The notes below the pieces were generated by a model, which saw only the letters and a program-made list of their open reading frames with translations, did no database searches and had not been told where the DNA came from. Positions 12,100-23,900 of a stretch of DNA of 64,000 nt are shown here, piece by piece. Origin of the DNA: Pleurodeles waltl (taxonomy: Eukaryota; Chordata; Amphibia; Caudata; Salamandridae); NCBI RefSeq assembly GCF_031143425.1, contig NC_090440.1, positions 342,181,844 to 342,245,843 of the forward strand. Reading direction: 5' to 3'. The position numbers and the translations under genes were made by a program. Position 1 is the first letter of the stretch, and every line of letters starts with the position of its first letter.

Positions 12100-12620
12100 C
12101 ATGGTGGTGCAGCCGTCCAAGGCTGCAGGGGATGGGCAGGAGCCTCCCCCCACCAGCAGCATCAGTACCACCACCACAACCACCAGCAGTAGGCAGCCGT
12201 CAGCCTCCCCCACCAGCATCAGCAGCACCACCACCAGCAGTAGGCAGCCATCCGAGGCTGTAGGGGATGGGCAGGAGCCTCCCCCCACCACCAGCAGAAG
12301 CACCACCACAATAGAAGGCAGCCTTCTGAGGCTGCAGGGGATGGGCAGGAGCCTCCCCCACCACCACCAGCAGCAGCTGCACCACCACCAGCACCACTAC
12401 CAGCAGTGGACAGCCATCCAAGGCTGCAGGGGATGGAATGAAGCCTCCTCCCACCAGTAGCAGCAGCAGCAGCACCACCACCACCAGTGGGCAGCCATTC
12501 GAGGCTGCAGGGGATGGGCAGGAGCCTCCCCCCCACCACGACCAGCAGCACCAGTGGGCAGCCATCTGAGGCTGCAGGGGATGGGCTGAAGCCCCCCCCA
12601 CCACCAGCACCACCACCACT
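12100..12620 (+). repeat. variable-length tandem repeat, CCACCA-rich
   Basis: Six or so units start with GGCAGCCATCCGAGGCTGCA, then GGGGATGGGCAGGAGCCTCC and a run of CAC/CAG triplets of differing length. In one frame this reads QPSEAAGDGQEPPPTTS followed by Ser/Thr. Unit lengths differ because the triplet run expands and contracts. Confidence 0.8.
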
Positions 12621-12699
12621 GAGCATGCGTCACCGCCGGTGGACAGTCTGTAGTCCTGCGTCCATGGGCTGCTGTGTGGCCTGCCTCCTCCAAATCCTG

Positions 12700-13590
12700 T
12701 TGGTATGACACCCACCTGAGAGACTGTGACCTTGCACTCCCCAAGATCTGCATCACGGGGCTGAATACCCCCTCCAGGACCAGTGGGTAGGGAACCAACT
12801 TACCCAATCCTCCCCATGATTAAGATCACAGGGCATGATGCCCCCTCCAGAACCAGTGGGTATGGCACCCATTCACCCCATCCTCCCCATGATGAAGATC
12901 ACAGGGCACGATGCCCCCTCCAGAACCAGTGGTAAAGACACCTACTCACCCCATCCTCTGCAGGATGAAGATGTGGTTTGTCGGAAAATGATCTTCAATG
13001 CAATTATGTATATCTAATTTCTTGTAAGAGATTATTTTGCTAGAAGTGTAAATATCGCCCCTCCAGAACCACTGGGTATGGCACCCACTCACCCCATCAT
13101 CACCAGGATGAAGATCACAGCACACGATGGCCCCACCAGAACCAGTAGGTATGGCACCCACTCACCCCATCCACTCCATCATAAAGATTACAGGGCACAA
13201 TGCCCCCTCCAGAACCAGTGGGTATGACACCCACTCACCCCAGCCTCTCCAGGATGAGGATCACAGGGCACAATGCCCCCTTCAGAACCAGTGGGCGTGG
13301 CACCCACTCACCCCAACCTCTCCAGGATGAAGATCACAGGGCACAATGCCCCCTCCAGAACCAGTGATAAAGACACCCACTTGAGAGAATGTGGCCTTGC
13401 ACTCAAGAGGACCAAGCACAGGGCATGTTGCCCCCTCCAGAGAATATGGGCAAGTCACCCACTTGAGAGACTGAGGCCTTTCACTCCCCAGGACAAAGAA
13501 GTGGGCAAATCACCCACTTGAGAGACTGTGGCATTGCACTCCCCAGGACCATGCACAAGGCATGTTGCCCCCTCCAGGACCAGTGGTGTT
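12700..13590 (+). repeat. 64-73-bp tandem array
   Basis: About 13 diverged units contain CCCCCTCCAGAACCAGTGGG, then a CACCCACT segment and GATCACAGGGCACRATG. Some units instead carry GAGAGACTGTGGCCTTGCAC. The latter form is the reverse complement of the 64-bp units at 19856-20140 in element A, so the arrays share ancestry. Confidence 0.75.
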
Positions 13591-14412
13591 GTTCCATCTG
13601 CCGGCTGAGTGCCCCCCCATTCCCCGTCCCCCTGTGGTGCCTGTCTATTTTCCAAATGATGCCACTGCTCATTGTTGTTATTGCAGGAGTCAAGTGGGGC
13701 CTTGGACTTGGTAATGTGGCCCTGTGGCCCACACAAATTGAGGACTGGGCAGTGTCCCTTGATTTGTACATATGTGTATACTTTTAGATTGGATGTATGT
13801 ATTTATGATGTATTTATATTATTACACTCACCTTCATCTTTTCCTCTGGTCCTTGCATTATTCCTGAGGGGTACAGGGTAAATATGTTATGTTACTGCAT
13901 CTGCTTGTGTGTATGGTGTTGGGGGTGGGGGTGTTGTGCATGTGTGTGTGTCACTCTCTTTTTCCTCCCCCCATCCCCTGTGTGCTAGGCGGCTATACTA
14001 ACCGTGGTCGTCTTTGCCGTCATTGGTGTTTGTGGTGGAGCAGGACGTAGAATACAATTGGGAAGATCTGCAGTTCAGGCTCCATGGCAGCATGGTTCTT
14101 GCCTGAGTCTCCAATGGTGAGTCGTTTCCCTTCTGTGCAGTGTTTCCACCAAGCTTTTGATGTTGTTGGTACTGCCCCGGAAAAGGTGGAGGATTGGTCC
14201 TCCATAATACAGTGGGCGAAACATTGTCTTCCGCTTGGATGTTGGTGGCTACCCCCGGGGTGCCTGTTGATTCCGCCCTGGCGGTCGATGTGGTAAAGTG
14301 GCTGTCTGTCTGGGCTCTTTCCGCCATGGTCATAATTTGGCGGTATTTACGCCAGCCTGTTGGCAGTATTACCGCCCCTTTATCACCCACCGCCAGGGTT
14401 GTAAAGAGGGCC
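13591..14412. other. right terminal region of Harbinger B
   Basis: No gene. The last 130 bases are rich in CCGCC/GGCGG and correspond, inverted, to the first 250 bases of element A (for example the shared GTCTTCCGC near 14230 and its complement near 19145). It ends in the terminal repeat. Confidence 0.6.
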
Positions 14413-14746
14413 CAATTCTTTAAAAAGTAATATCTCCAGTTCTTCTTATCTGATTTCAATCATTTTTATGTCATTTTAAAGATGACAATATATTCTATTG
14501 TTATAAATTTAAGTTGGATTTTTATTGTGTTTTTTGTTTTACTTATTTACTGCTTTGTGATTTTTAAATGCTTTACACACTTGTCTCTTCAGTTAAGCCT
14601 TGTCGCTCTTTGCCAAGCTACCAAGGGTTGAGCTGGAATTCATTTATTGAGACCTAACTGGACCTAGTAGGGGTTGGTGCCCTTTTGCTAAGCGTAGGTA
14701 CTTACCTGTCCAGACCAGTAATCTACTTTCCAACAGTACTTTACCT

Positions 14747-15235
14747 AAGTGGAGCTTAATTTGGACACCAGCTTTGTTTTTATCCATAGAGACTTGCTGA
14801 GGTTTAATTTCTGTGAAATGAGGTTTGTGGCAGAATAAATCCTTACCTTCAAATTTATGCACCATAAATACGCAGGGCAGGATTGATTATTTTCTTTATG
14901 TTTTGGGGACTGTGAGGAGAGCCTCAAGGCCCCCGTGGTCTTAGCCGGTTCCATGCCTTCTGTGGGAGCCAACATGGCTTCTGCATGCAGGGAGCTACTG
15001 AAAATGCAGCTCCTTCCAACAAGAAGGAGCATTTTTATAGCTCCCACTTTCTGGAAGCAAAGTGTTTGCTTTCTTAGCTATCACAGCTCCGGCCAAGCAA
15101 AAGCAACTAGCTACCTCCCAAGGGTGGGCACTTCAGAAGGTAGCAGAAGCTGGCCCTGGGAGGTAGTGGACCCCATCACCATATATGGCTCAAGGAGGTG
15201 TTGTGCGGCCCTCTCCATGTTTTGAAAAATCAAAT
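14747..15235. other. unrecognised stretch
   Basis: Short open frames only, none with a recognisable domain. It leads into the minisatellite at 15236. Confidence 0.4.
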
Positions 15236-15600
15236 TGGCCCCAAAGATATGGTGGTCCCCAGGGCTGGGGGGTCCACTTGGTCCCCCTCTTTAAATTTCA
15301 ATGTAGCTCTGGAGAGGTGGTAGTTCCCTGGGCCAGGGGGTCCACATGGGCCCCAACTAATTTATATCACATAGTCCGAAGCGGTGGTGGTCCCTGGAGC
15401 CCTGGGCTTCCACCCGACCCCACCATGTCACTATTAGACATAGCCCCAAGGAGGTGGTGTTACCCGGGGCACAGGAGGGTACACAGTCCCCCCCATATAT
15501 ATATTTAGTGTAGGCCCAGGTTGGTGGTGGTCCCTGGAGCTTTTGAAAGCCATAGCTGGGGGGCCCATGTGTCCCCTTCTTTATAACTAAACTACACATG
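15236..15600 (+). repeat. degenerate ~70-bp minisatellite
   Basis: Five units, each containing a core like GGTGGTGGTCCCTGGAGCC followed by a GGGG run, TCCAC and an AT-rich spacer. They start near 15236, 15306, 15375, 15443 and 15512. Confidence 0.7.
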
Positions 15601-18280
15601 CCCCCGGGACCTGGCTAGCATGGCGCAAAATGGATTAGAAGAGTGGGAGACCTCACTTTTTTTTTTTTTTTTAAATGTCAGAAAAATCTGTTTTTCCCAA
15701 AATTAAAAAAAAAATACTTTTAGCCCCGACAGGGTCCCAGGGGGACCCCAGGACCAAGGCAAGTGGGTTAGGGCAGTCCTACCCTGCCCTCTTTTCTTTT
15801 TTGGGCCTTTTTTTGCTCGAGACTCAGCTAAAAACTTCCTGGTTGAGATGTTGCCGCCAATCAGATTTCAGAAGAAGACAGATGAAGCCGCGGAAGATCT
15901 GTGTCCTTAGATGTCTATATTTTTTAAACCCTATGTTAGAAATGGGGTCTTTGGTTGGCAGTCAGGTTACCCCCTGTCCAAGCAAGGACCCTCACTCTAG
16001 TCAGGGTAAGTCACACACAATCCAAATTATCCTGGGCCCACCCTCTGGTAGCTTGGCACTGAGCAGTCAGCCTGAACTTAGAAGGCAATGTGTAAAGTAT
16101 TTGTGCAATAAATCATACAATACCACAATATAACACCACAAAAATATACCACACGGTGATTAGAAAAACATATAATATTATCTGAATAGATGCAGGTCAA
16201 AATGATTGAAGATGAAATAAGCAAATGTAGGGATATCACTGAAAGTGATATCAAGTGTCTTTAGAGTTAAAAGATTACCGTAAAAGCAAAAAAGTGTCTT
16301 AAGTTCTCCTAGAAACAACAAGTGTCTCTTGCAGGGCAAAGTACCTGGTTTGCATTGAAAAATCATTGCAAAGGACTGCAGAGGAGGAGATGAGTGCAAA
16401 ACAGTGAGTGTGCATCAGTTTCGCCCCTTCGTACACGGACTTGCGTCATTATTTTCCAAGCATGGAAGACGCTGCATTGATTTCTGGCTCGCGGACTTGG
16501 ATCCTCTTCAGGTTGCAGGGTTTTCAGACACCCTAGAGACGATGCGTGGAATCCTGGGCTTGGGGAGCGAAGTCACAGCGGCTGTGTCTATTCTTCCGCA
16601 TGGCAGGTGCTGAGTCTATTCCTCTCAGGAAGTCGGGAGTCGTCGTTCTGAGTCGGCTTGCGTCGATCCAGTAGGGTTCTGCATTGAAGTTCCGGCCGCG
16701 TCACTGGCACTGTGTTGATCTTCTGTTTGTGAAGTCAGGCTGCATCGTTCCGGACTCGGCGTGCAGTGAAATTTTCACCGCGAGCAGGCTGTGCATCGTT
16801 CTTGGCAGGTGGTGCATCGAATTTTCACCACACGGAGATTTCAGCTGCAGGAGAGAAGTCTTTTTGGTCCTGAGACTTCAAGGAACAGGTGGCAAGCTCT
16901 ATCCAAGCCCTTGGAGAGCACTTCTGCAGCCAGGAAAGAGAGCAGCAAGACAGCACAGCAACAGAAAGATAGCAGTCCTCTTCAGAAAGTAGTCAGGTGA
17001 GTCCTTTAGGCAGCCAGCAGTTCTTCTTGTCAGGGTGCAGGTTCTGGTTCTGGTTTCTTCTCCAGGAAGTGTCTGAGGTGGTAGGGCAGAGGCCCTGTTT
17101 TTATACCCAAATGTGCCTTTGAAGTGGGGGAGACTTCAAAGAGTGGCTTAGAAGTGCACAAGGTCCCCTTTCAGTTCAATCCTGTCTGCCAGGGTCCCAG
17201 TAGGGGGTGTGGCAGTCCTTTGTGTGAGAGCAGGCCCTCCACCCTCACAGCCCTGGAAGACCCATTCAAAATGCAGATGTATGCAAGTGAGGCTGAGTAG
17301 CCTGTGTTTGGCGTGTGTCTGAGTGAATGCACAAGGAACTGTCAACTAAACCCAGTCAGATGTGGATTGTAAGGTAAGATTTAAGTGCAGTGAAATAATC
17401 ACTTTCTAAAAGTGGCATTTCTAAAATAGTAATATTTAATCCAACTTCACCAGTCAGCAGGATTTTGTATTACCATTCTGGCCATACTAAATATGACCTT
17501 CCTACTCCTTTCAGATTAGCAGCTACCACTCAAAACAATGTACTAGGGCAGCCCCAATGTTAGCCTATGAAGGGAGCAGGTCTCACAGCAGTGTAAAAAC
17601 AAATTTAGGAGTTTTACACTACTAGGCCATGTAAACTACAAAGGTACATGTCCTGCCTTCTACCCACATAGCACCCTGCCCTAGGGGTTACCTAGGACAC
17701 ACCTTAGGGGTGACTTCTATGTAGAAAAGGGGGAGTTTTAGGCTTGGCAAGTACTTTTAAATGCCAAGTAGAATAGGCAATGAAACTGCACACACAGGCC
17801 TTGCAATGGCAGGCCTGAGACAAGGTTAAGGGGCTACTGAACTGGGTGACACATGCAGGCCCACTAGAAGCTTTTAATCTACAGGCCCTGGGCACATATA
17901 GTGCACTCTACTAGGGACTTCTAAGTAAATGAAATAGCTCAATTGGTTGTGATCCAATGTTCTCATATTTAAAGGGTTAGCAGTGGTAAAGTGTGCAGAG
18001 TCTAAAAACCAGCAAAAACAGTATCTCAAAAGTGGAGGGAGGCAGGCAAAAGTTTAGGGGTGACAACCCCAAGGCTGTCAGGTCTAACACCCTAAGACTA
18101 CCGAACGGATTTACACCAAGTCACAAAAAGCATGCTCTGCCCACCAAGATCTAGCTTCCTGCAAATCTTGGAGTTATTCCGTTTGGCAATTTGGGCTTTA
18201 ATCGTGTCTAAAGACCCTAAGGGAATTACCATGGTGAATGCACTTTTTTTAACCCATCTTTTTCTCAACCCCCATTTCAT
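15600..18280. repeat. interspersed repeat R1 (split by LTR F1)
   Basis: Sequence on the two sides of F1 joins into one unit related to R2 at 43900-44290. The shared core includes ATATCTATAACTTC-like DNA, then CACAAAAAGCAT, CACCAAGATCTA and CTTCCTGC. Class unknown. Confidence 0.55.
15934..18089 (-). repeat. solo LTR F1, 2156 bp, perfect 5-bp target duplication
   Basis: Termini TGTTAGAAATG...GTCTAACA, flanked by CCCTA on both sides (15929-15933 and 18090-18094). The minus orientation is supported by a TATAAAAA on the minus strand (17105-17098). It is also supported by likeness of its minus-strand 3' end (CTTTACACATTGC, GCCAAGCTACCA) to the 3' end of E's LTR. F2 at 61657-63838 is a second copy. 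Confidence 0.88.
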
Positions 18281-18839
18281 GGATACTATGAGAGGTCATA
18301 ACAGTATCTGTGTGGTTTATGCTCAGTGCTTTTATACTTGTACTTCCATTAATAAAGACTATATTCACATAGAGCTAACTCATTATCAGAACCTGTGTTT
18401 GAACATTTCAGTAAAGCGTTTGCTGCAGGCATACCGTTCAAAATAAGTCTTTCCAGAATAGTTCTTTGCCAGACCCTTTGACCTCTTTCTCTGTGATAAT
18501 AAAATTGTGATTTACTGCATTGCCTCTGGCCTTTTCTCCTTAATAGTTATTCAGTTAGGGCTGGATCGGTGTTGAGCATGATAGTTGTAGGACTTCAACT
18601 TACCAAACATCTTGATAAGGATGCCCCACTGATTTCAGGCTGACGCAAGGCACATTTGAGGTTTTCATATTTATCCATCTCCAACTGTATAGTACACACG
18701 CAGGAACATAGTATTTCCTCTCCACCTGTATCATTTCATGATGTTTCCTTTTCACAAAACTGGGTGCTACCACTTGTGACTTAATTGCAAAACAATTGGT
18801 TTGAAAAGCGGTGCACTCTGACTGCCAGTGCCAGCATAG
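18281..18839. other. unrecognised stretch
   Basis: AT-rich; no open frame with a recognisable domain and no terminal repeats seen. Confidence 0.4.
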
Positions 18840-18964
18840 GGGTGAGACCAGGACCCTCGAAAAATAACCCAACAAGAAATGCTGCACTCCCAGAGGTAAA
18901 GATTAGCAGATTCCATTTATTCACAGAGCAGCACTTCAAACACCATTAAGCGTTTCAACATTTT
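18840..18964 (-). repeat. repeat H1, left part (continues at 28317)
   Basis: Together with 28317-28447 this is the reverse complement of 32640-32850. The shared sequence includes GAGGTAAAGATTAGCAGATT and AGAGCAGCACTTCAAACACC. Element A sits inside it. Confidence 0.75.
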
Positions 18965-19855
18965 GGTGGTCATTACAACCCTGGCGGACGGTGTAAAAGG
19001 TGGGGTAATACCGCAAACAGGCCGACGGACAAAAAAAGGGAATTATGACCCTGCCGGAAACCGCCAACAAAGACAGCCACTTTAACACACCGCCTGCCAC
19101 GGCGGTACAGACAAGCAGCGCGGCGGTTACTGCCAACAGACAGGCGGAAGACAATGTACCGCCCACACCATTACAATCCGCCAATCCGCCACCTTTTCCG
19201 GGGCGGATTTACAGTGGTTAAAAACACAGCGGAAAAAGCTTTTGCTATGGGAAAACGCTCACCTGAACACATCCCACGAGAAACAACGACTCCATGGACC
19301 CGGAACTCCAAATACTCCCTGCCCTTGTCTTTCTGCTCATTTACGACCAACAGCAACGTAGGTGCAGAAGATACCGGTGAGTACTGCATCTACGACACGG
19401 GGGAGGCAAAAGTTAGGGGGACACCCACCAAACAACCCCACCCCCACCCTCGCATATTACAACATACACACCAATGCAGTCAAAAAATATCACATTAACA
19501 ACCCACAATCCCCCCGGAAGAATGCAAAGACAAAGCGAATTTCGGTCAAATATTGTAATGTGCCAATATACATATCATTAAAAAATATACAGATATATAT
19601 CTCAAAATCACTTATAATTATATATACAATACAAGAAGTAGTGCAGATATGTACACAACAATGTCCGTGCACCAACAGTCCAAAAATGCTTGGGGGAGGC
19701 CCACAATAGATACCTGACCAAAATCCGAGAGAACACTGCCGGGGCATCAGATAGAAACACTACAGGCACCTCAGGGGGAAGGGAAGGTGGGGCACCTCAG
19801 CCACATGAATGCGGAACCAGATCCACGACGGGGCTCCATGCCCATTGATGTATTC

Positions 19856-20140
19856 TGGGGAGTGCAAAGCCACAGTCTCACAAGTCTCTACAGTGGGTGG
19901 GTTGCCCACTGTGCCATCCTGGGGAGTGCAAAGCCACAGTCTCACAAGTCTCTACAGTGGGTGGGTTGCCCACTGTGCCATCCTGGGGAGTGCAAAGCCA
20001 CAGTCTCACAAGCCTCTACAGTGGGTGGGTTGCCCACTGTACCATCCTGGGGAGTGCAAAGCCACAGTCTCACAAGTCTCTACAGTGGGTGGGTTGCCCA
20101 CTGTGCCATCCTGGGGAGTGCAAAGCCACAGTTTCTCAAG
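19856..20140 (+). repeat. 64-bp tandem array, ~4.4 units
   Basis: Near-identical units of 64 bp containing GGGGAGTGCAAAGCCACAGT and GTGGGTGGGTTGCCCACTGT. The high unit identity suggests recent expansion. It lies between A's left terminus and the end of Myb2. Confidence 0.9.
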
Positions 20141-20293
20141 TAGATGCAGGTCTCCACTGGTGCTGGTGGGGGACTGGTGCCCAGACTGGATGAGTGTCCC
20201 CGTGAAAGTTCCTGTCCTGTCACTGTCCCAGCTGCACATGGGATAAGGATGCCTGATGTGGCGGTCCATTCATTCCTATATGGTGCATGCCCT

Positions 20294-20812
20294 GTTCAGC
20301 GGTGCTTTGCCATGGCGGTCTTTGCCCTGTTCAGTGGTGCTTTGACATGGTGGTTCTGGACTGTTCAGCGGTGCTTTGACATGGCGGTCTTTGCCATGTT
20401 CAGCGGTGCTTTGCCATAGTGGTCTTTGCCATGTTCAGCGGTGCTTTGCCATGGCGGACTTTGCCCTGTTCAGCGGTGCTTTGACATGGCGGTTCTGGAC
20501 TGTTCAGCGGTGCTTTGACATGGCGGTCTTTGCCATGTTCAGCGGTGCTTTGCCATGGCGGTCTTTGTCCTGTTCAGCGGTGCTTTGACATGGCGGTCTT
20601 TGCCCTGTTCAGCGGTGCTTTGACATGGCGGTTCTGGACTGTTCAGCGGTGCTTGGACATGGCGGTCTTTGCCCTGTTCAGCGGTGCTTTGCCATGGCGG
20701 TCTTTGCCCTGTTCAACGGTGCTTTGACATGGCGGTCTTTGCCCTGTTCAGCAGGTGCTTTGACATGGCAGTTCTGGACTGTTCAGCGGTGCTTTGACAT
20801 GGCGGTTCTGAT
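20294..20812 (+). repeat. ~35-bp tandem array, ~15 units
   Basis: Units such as TTCAGCGGTGCTTTGACATG followed by GCGGTCTTTGCCCTG or GCGGTTCTGGACTG (34-35 bp). Two unit types alternate in part. The array is beyond the stop of Myb2, so it is probably 3' untranslated. Confidence 0.9.
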
Positions 20813-20814
20813 AC

Positions 20815-20908
20815 TGACATTGGTGTGTGGCATGACGATCTCCACACTGGACATTGGTGTGTGGCATGACGATCTCCACACTGGACATTGGTGTGTGGCA
20901 TGACGTTC
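20815..20908 (+). repeat. 34-bp tandem repeat, ~2.8 units
   Basis: Units contain ACATTGGTGTGTGGCATGAC then GATCTCCACACTGG. Immediately follows the 35-bp array. Confidence 0.85.
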
Positions 20909-20910
20909 CA

Positions 20911-23900
20911 TCATTGGGCAGCAGGGCTGTGGCATACTGGCCCCTCCTGGGCTGTGACTCCGGCGGTGGTCTCTGGACCAGTGACGATACTTGGGCCCTC
21001 CTGGGGACTGACTCCGGCGGTGGTCTCCTGACCAGTAACGATACTTGAGCCCTCCTGGGGACTGAATCCGGCGGTGGTCTCTGGACCAGTGATGATACTT
21101 GGGCCCTCCTGGGCTGTGACTCCGGCGGTGGTCTCTGGACCAGTGACGATACTTGGGCCCTCCTGGGGACTGACTCCGGCGGTGGTCTTCTGACCAGTAA
21201 CGATACTTGAGCCCTCCTGGGGACTGACTCCGGCGGTGGTCTCTGGACCAGTGACGATACTTGGGCCCTCCTGGGGACTGACTCCGGCGGTGGTCTCTGG
21301 ACCAGTGACGATACTTGGGCCCTCCTGGGGACTGACTCTGGCGGTGGTCTCCTGACCAGTAACGATACTTGAGCCCTCCTGGGGACTGACTCCGGCGGTG
21401 GTCTCTGGACCAGTGACGATACTTGGGCCCAACTGGGCTGTGACTCCGGCAGTGGTCTCTGGACCAGTGACGATACTTGGGCCCTCCTGGGGACTGACTC
21501 CGGCAGTGGTCTCCTGACCAGTAACGATACTTGGGCCCTCCTGGGGACTGACTCCGGCGGTGGTCTCTGGACCAGTGACGATACTTGGGCCCTCCTGGGC
21601 TGTGACTCTGGCGGTGGTCTCTGGACCAGTGACAATACTTGGGCCCTCCTGGGCTGTGACTCCGGCGGTGGTCTGCTGACCAGAAACGATACTTGGGCCC
21701 TCCTGGGCTGTGACTCCGGCTGGGGTCTCCTGACCAGAAACGATACTTGGGCCCTCCTGGGCTGTGACTCCGGCATTGGTCTCTGGACCAGTGACAACGG
21801 TACTGGCGGTTGTGTCAGCACCGCCGGAAATGATGGCGCACTTCTCCGCCGTGACAGGTTGGGGAGACTTCCTCTGGACCTTCCCCACCTTTTTTGGAAT
21901 TACAGCTGACTCACCAATCGCCTTCGATCCCATTTCACTTGTTGTCCCACCAGGAGTCTTGACACGGTCCCGTCGTCCACTCTCCAATTTCAGAGCCTTT
22001 ACAGGGGGTGGGCTACCAGTGCCTTGGCTCCGGGTCCTACTGCCTGCCCTGGTGGATGGTGCACTCCAAAAACCTGGAACACGCACCACTGGTACTGGAG
22101 GCTTTTTGGCTGAGGCGCTACGACGGGACTGATGAATTGGAGGGGGGGGGTGGAGGCAAAAAGGTCAATTTGACAGAGGGACAGTTTCTGACGGACACTG
22201 GGATGGGTAGCTGGAGGGGGTCTGGGAGTGGAGGAAGAGGAGGTGGTTGTAGGAGGTGTCACTTTAGGTGTTTTGGGTGCAGGTGCAGGTACTGGAGGCT
22301 GTCGTGAGGTGGATGGATGTTGGGTGAGTGATTGCTGGCGTTTGGGTATTTTTGGAGGGTGCGTCACAGACACACTGGGAGAGGACACAGGGGACGTGTA
22401 AATGGAAGTGGAGGTGGTGAGAGCAGGTGAGCGGCTTGTGGTGCTGGGTGTCCTGGTGCGAGTCCTAGTGCCTGTAGATGTGGTGCATGCAGGTGTGTGT
22501 GTAGACGAGACTGGGAGGGAGGAAGGAGAAGAGGAGGAGGGGGACACAGTGGAGGCAGTGGATGTTGCTGTGTCTGTATGGGTGTGATGCTTGTGTGAGT
22601 GCCTGTGATGTGTGTGGTGCCTATGTTTGTTTGAGCTACTTTTGGGTGTTGACTTGTGTGCATGCTGGTCTGTAGGTGTGCTTGGGATGGGCTGGGGTAC
22701 AGGGGATTGGGTCTGGGTGGAGGAAGTTGGAGGGGGAGGCTAGACACAGGGACAATGGCTGCCATCAGTGCTGAGGCCAGAGATTGCAGGGTTCGCTGAT
22801 GGGCAGCCTGACCAGAATGAATGCCCTCCAGGAATGCATTACCATGTTGAAACTCCCTTTCTACACCCTGGATGGCATTCACAATGGTAGACTGCCCAAC
22901 AGTGAGTGACCTGAGGAGGTCAATGGCCTCCTCACTGAGGGCAGCAGGGGTGACTGGGGCATGGCCTGAGGTGCCTGGGGCGAAGGTGATGCCCACCCTC
23001 CTGGGTGAGCGGGCACAGGGCGTATGCTGAGGGGCTGCTGGGAGGGCGGTGCTGGTAGGGGAGGTGGCGGCTGTACCTGTAGAAGTGGGGCGCACAGATG
23101 GTGCCGCCACCACAGGGGAGCTCCCATCGGTGGACGAGTCCGTGTCGCTGGTTGGTGATCTGGTAGCCGACATGAAGCTCCCCTCGCCCTCTGTCCCACT
23201 GGTGCATTCAAAGTCTGTGGTGTGGCCCTCCATGGCCATGTGGGATGCAGCTCCCTCATGCTCCGGTACCACTGTACCTCCGCCTGATGATGCTGATGTA
23301 CAAAAGGACAGGGAGAGCAGGAAAAGGGGGGGGGACAGAAGAAAGAGAGTTTTAGTGCATGGCATACCGCTACCGTTGGCGGACAAGACAGACGCAGCAG
23401 CCCCATGCATAACGCCGTGCTCCTGGCCTCTGCACATGCAATTTCTGGGATATGGCCTACATGGCAATGGTGGAAATCTGCGTACATGGATGCCACAGTG
23501 GCAACTATACCTCAACTGGCCACTCTTCTGAGGTGGGGTAGAGTGCCACATGGCCTACATTACGGATGGGCCTTGCCTACCGAACTCGCCCTGGCCTAGG
23601 GACACCCACAGCCCACCTCCCCCACCCAGACCCCTCCACTGCACGCAAAGTCCACAGAATGAGGTTGTACTCACCCCCTTGTGTCTGTTGTGATGTCCTT
23701 AAGCGTCCATCCAACTCCGGGTAGGCCACCGCCAGGATCCGGAACATCAGGGGGGTCATGGTGCGACGGGCACCCCTCCCACGTTGGGAGGCCATCCCCA
23801 GCTGAGCCTCCCCGTCTTCTTGCTGCAGCAGCGAATGTCATCCCATCTCTTCCGGCTGTGGGTGCCCCGTCTCTGGTGGGCCCCCAGGGTCCGGACGTCC

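Larger units (their letters stand above)
8704..14412. mobile_element. PIF/Harbinger element B (left-truncated)
   Basis: Gene order is Myb1 C-terminus (+), transposase (-), Myb2 (+), tandem arrays, then a terminal repeat. This is the mirror image of element A. The right end (14391-14412) reads CCGCCAGGGTTGTAAAGAGG, the inverse of A's left terminus. The left terminus and Myb1 exon 1 are missing; the element joins LTR sequence at about 8704-8723. Frameshifts and stops occur in all three genes. Confidence 0.8.
713..14740 (+). mobile_element. Ty3/gypsy-like LTR retrotransposon E (gag-protease only, nested insertions)
   Basis: Two direct repeats bracket a gag/protease-like interior. 713-1012 matches 8408-8703, and 1626-1956 matches 14413-14740, so each LTR is preserved as a left and a right piece with foreign DNA between. 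TTACCT lies just outside both ends (707-712 and 14741-14746) and could be the target duplication, although the shared TACCT before 8408 makes this less certain. The interior (1957-8407) has a SAP-like and SCAN-like gag, a CCHC knuckle and an aspartic-protease remnant. No reverse transcriptase, RNase H or integrase is visible, so E was non-autonomous or has lost pol. A solo LTR of another family interrupts gag. Overall identity as a gypsy-type element is inferred from the gag and protease; exact LTR ends are approximate. Confidence 0.65.
8408..14740 (+). repeat. 3' LTR of element E, expanded by Harbinger B
   Basis: The left LTR piece (8408-8703) ends at ATTTTGGATTTTA, and the right piece resumes at 14413 with CAATTCTTTAAAAAGTAA. 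The right piece has the same junction as in the 5' LTR (1626). Almost 5.7 kb of Harbinger sequence lies between. Confidence 0.6.

Noticed and set aside
19856..21792. Regular repeat arrays resembling a CRISPR locus
   Set aside because: Units are contiguous with no unique spacers, and the setting is a eukaryotic transposon.
20748..21821. 357-codon minus-strand open frame with Pro/Arg-rich repeats
   Set aside because: It is a second open frame of the 54-bp array. The frame continuing into unique, Myb2-linked sequence is the 18-aa TGPETTAGV one, so this is a shadow.
22879..23496. 205-codon minus-strand frame overlapping Myb2 exon 3
   Set aside because: An alternative frame of the Ser/Thr/Pro-rich exon. 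The frame with matching splice phases and similarity to B is the other one.
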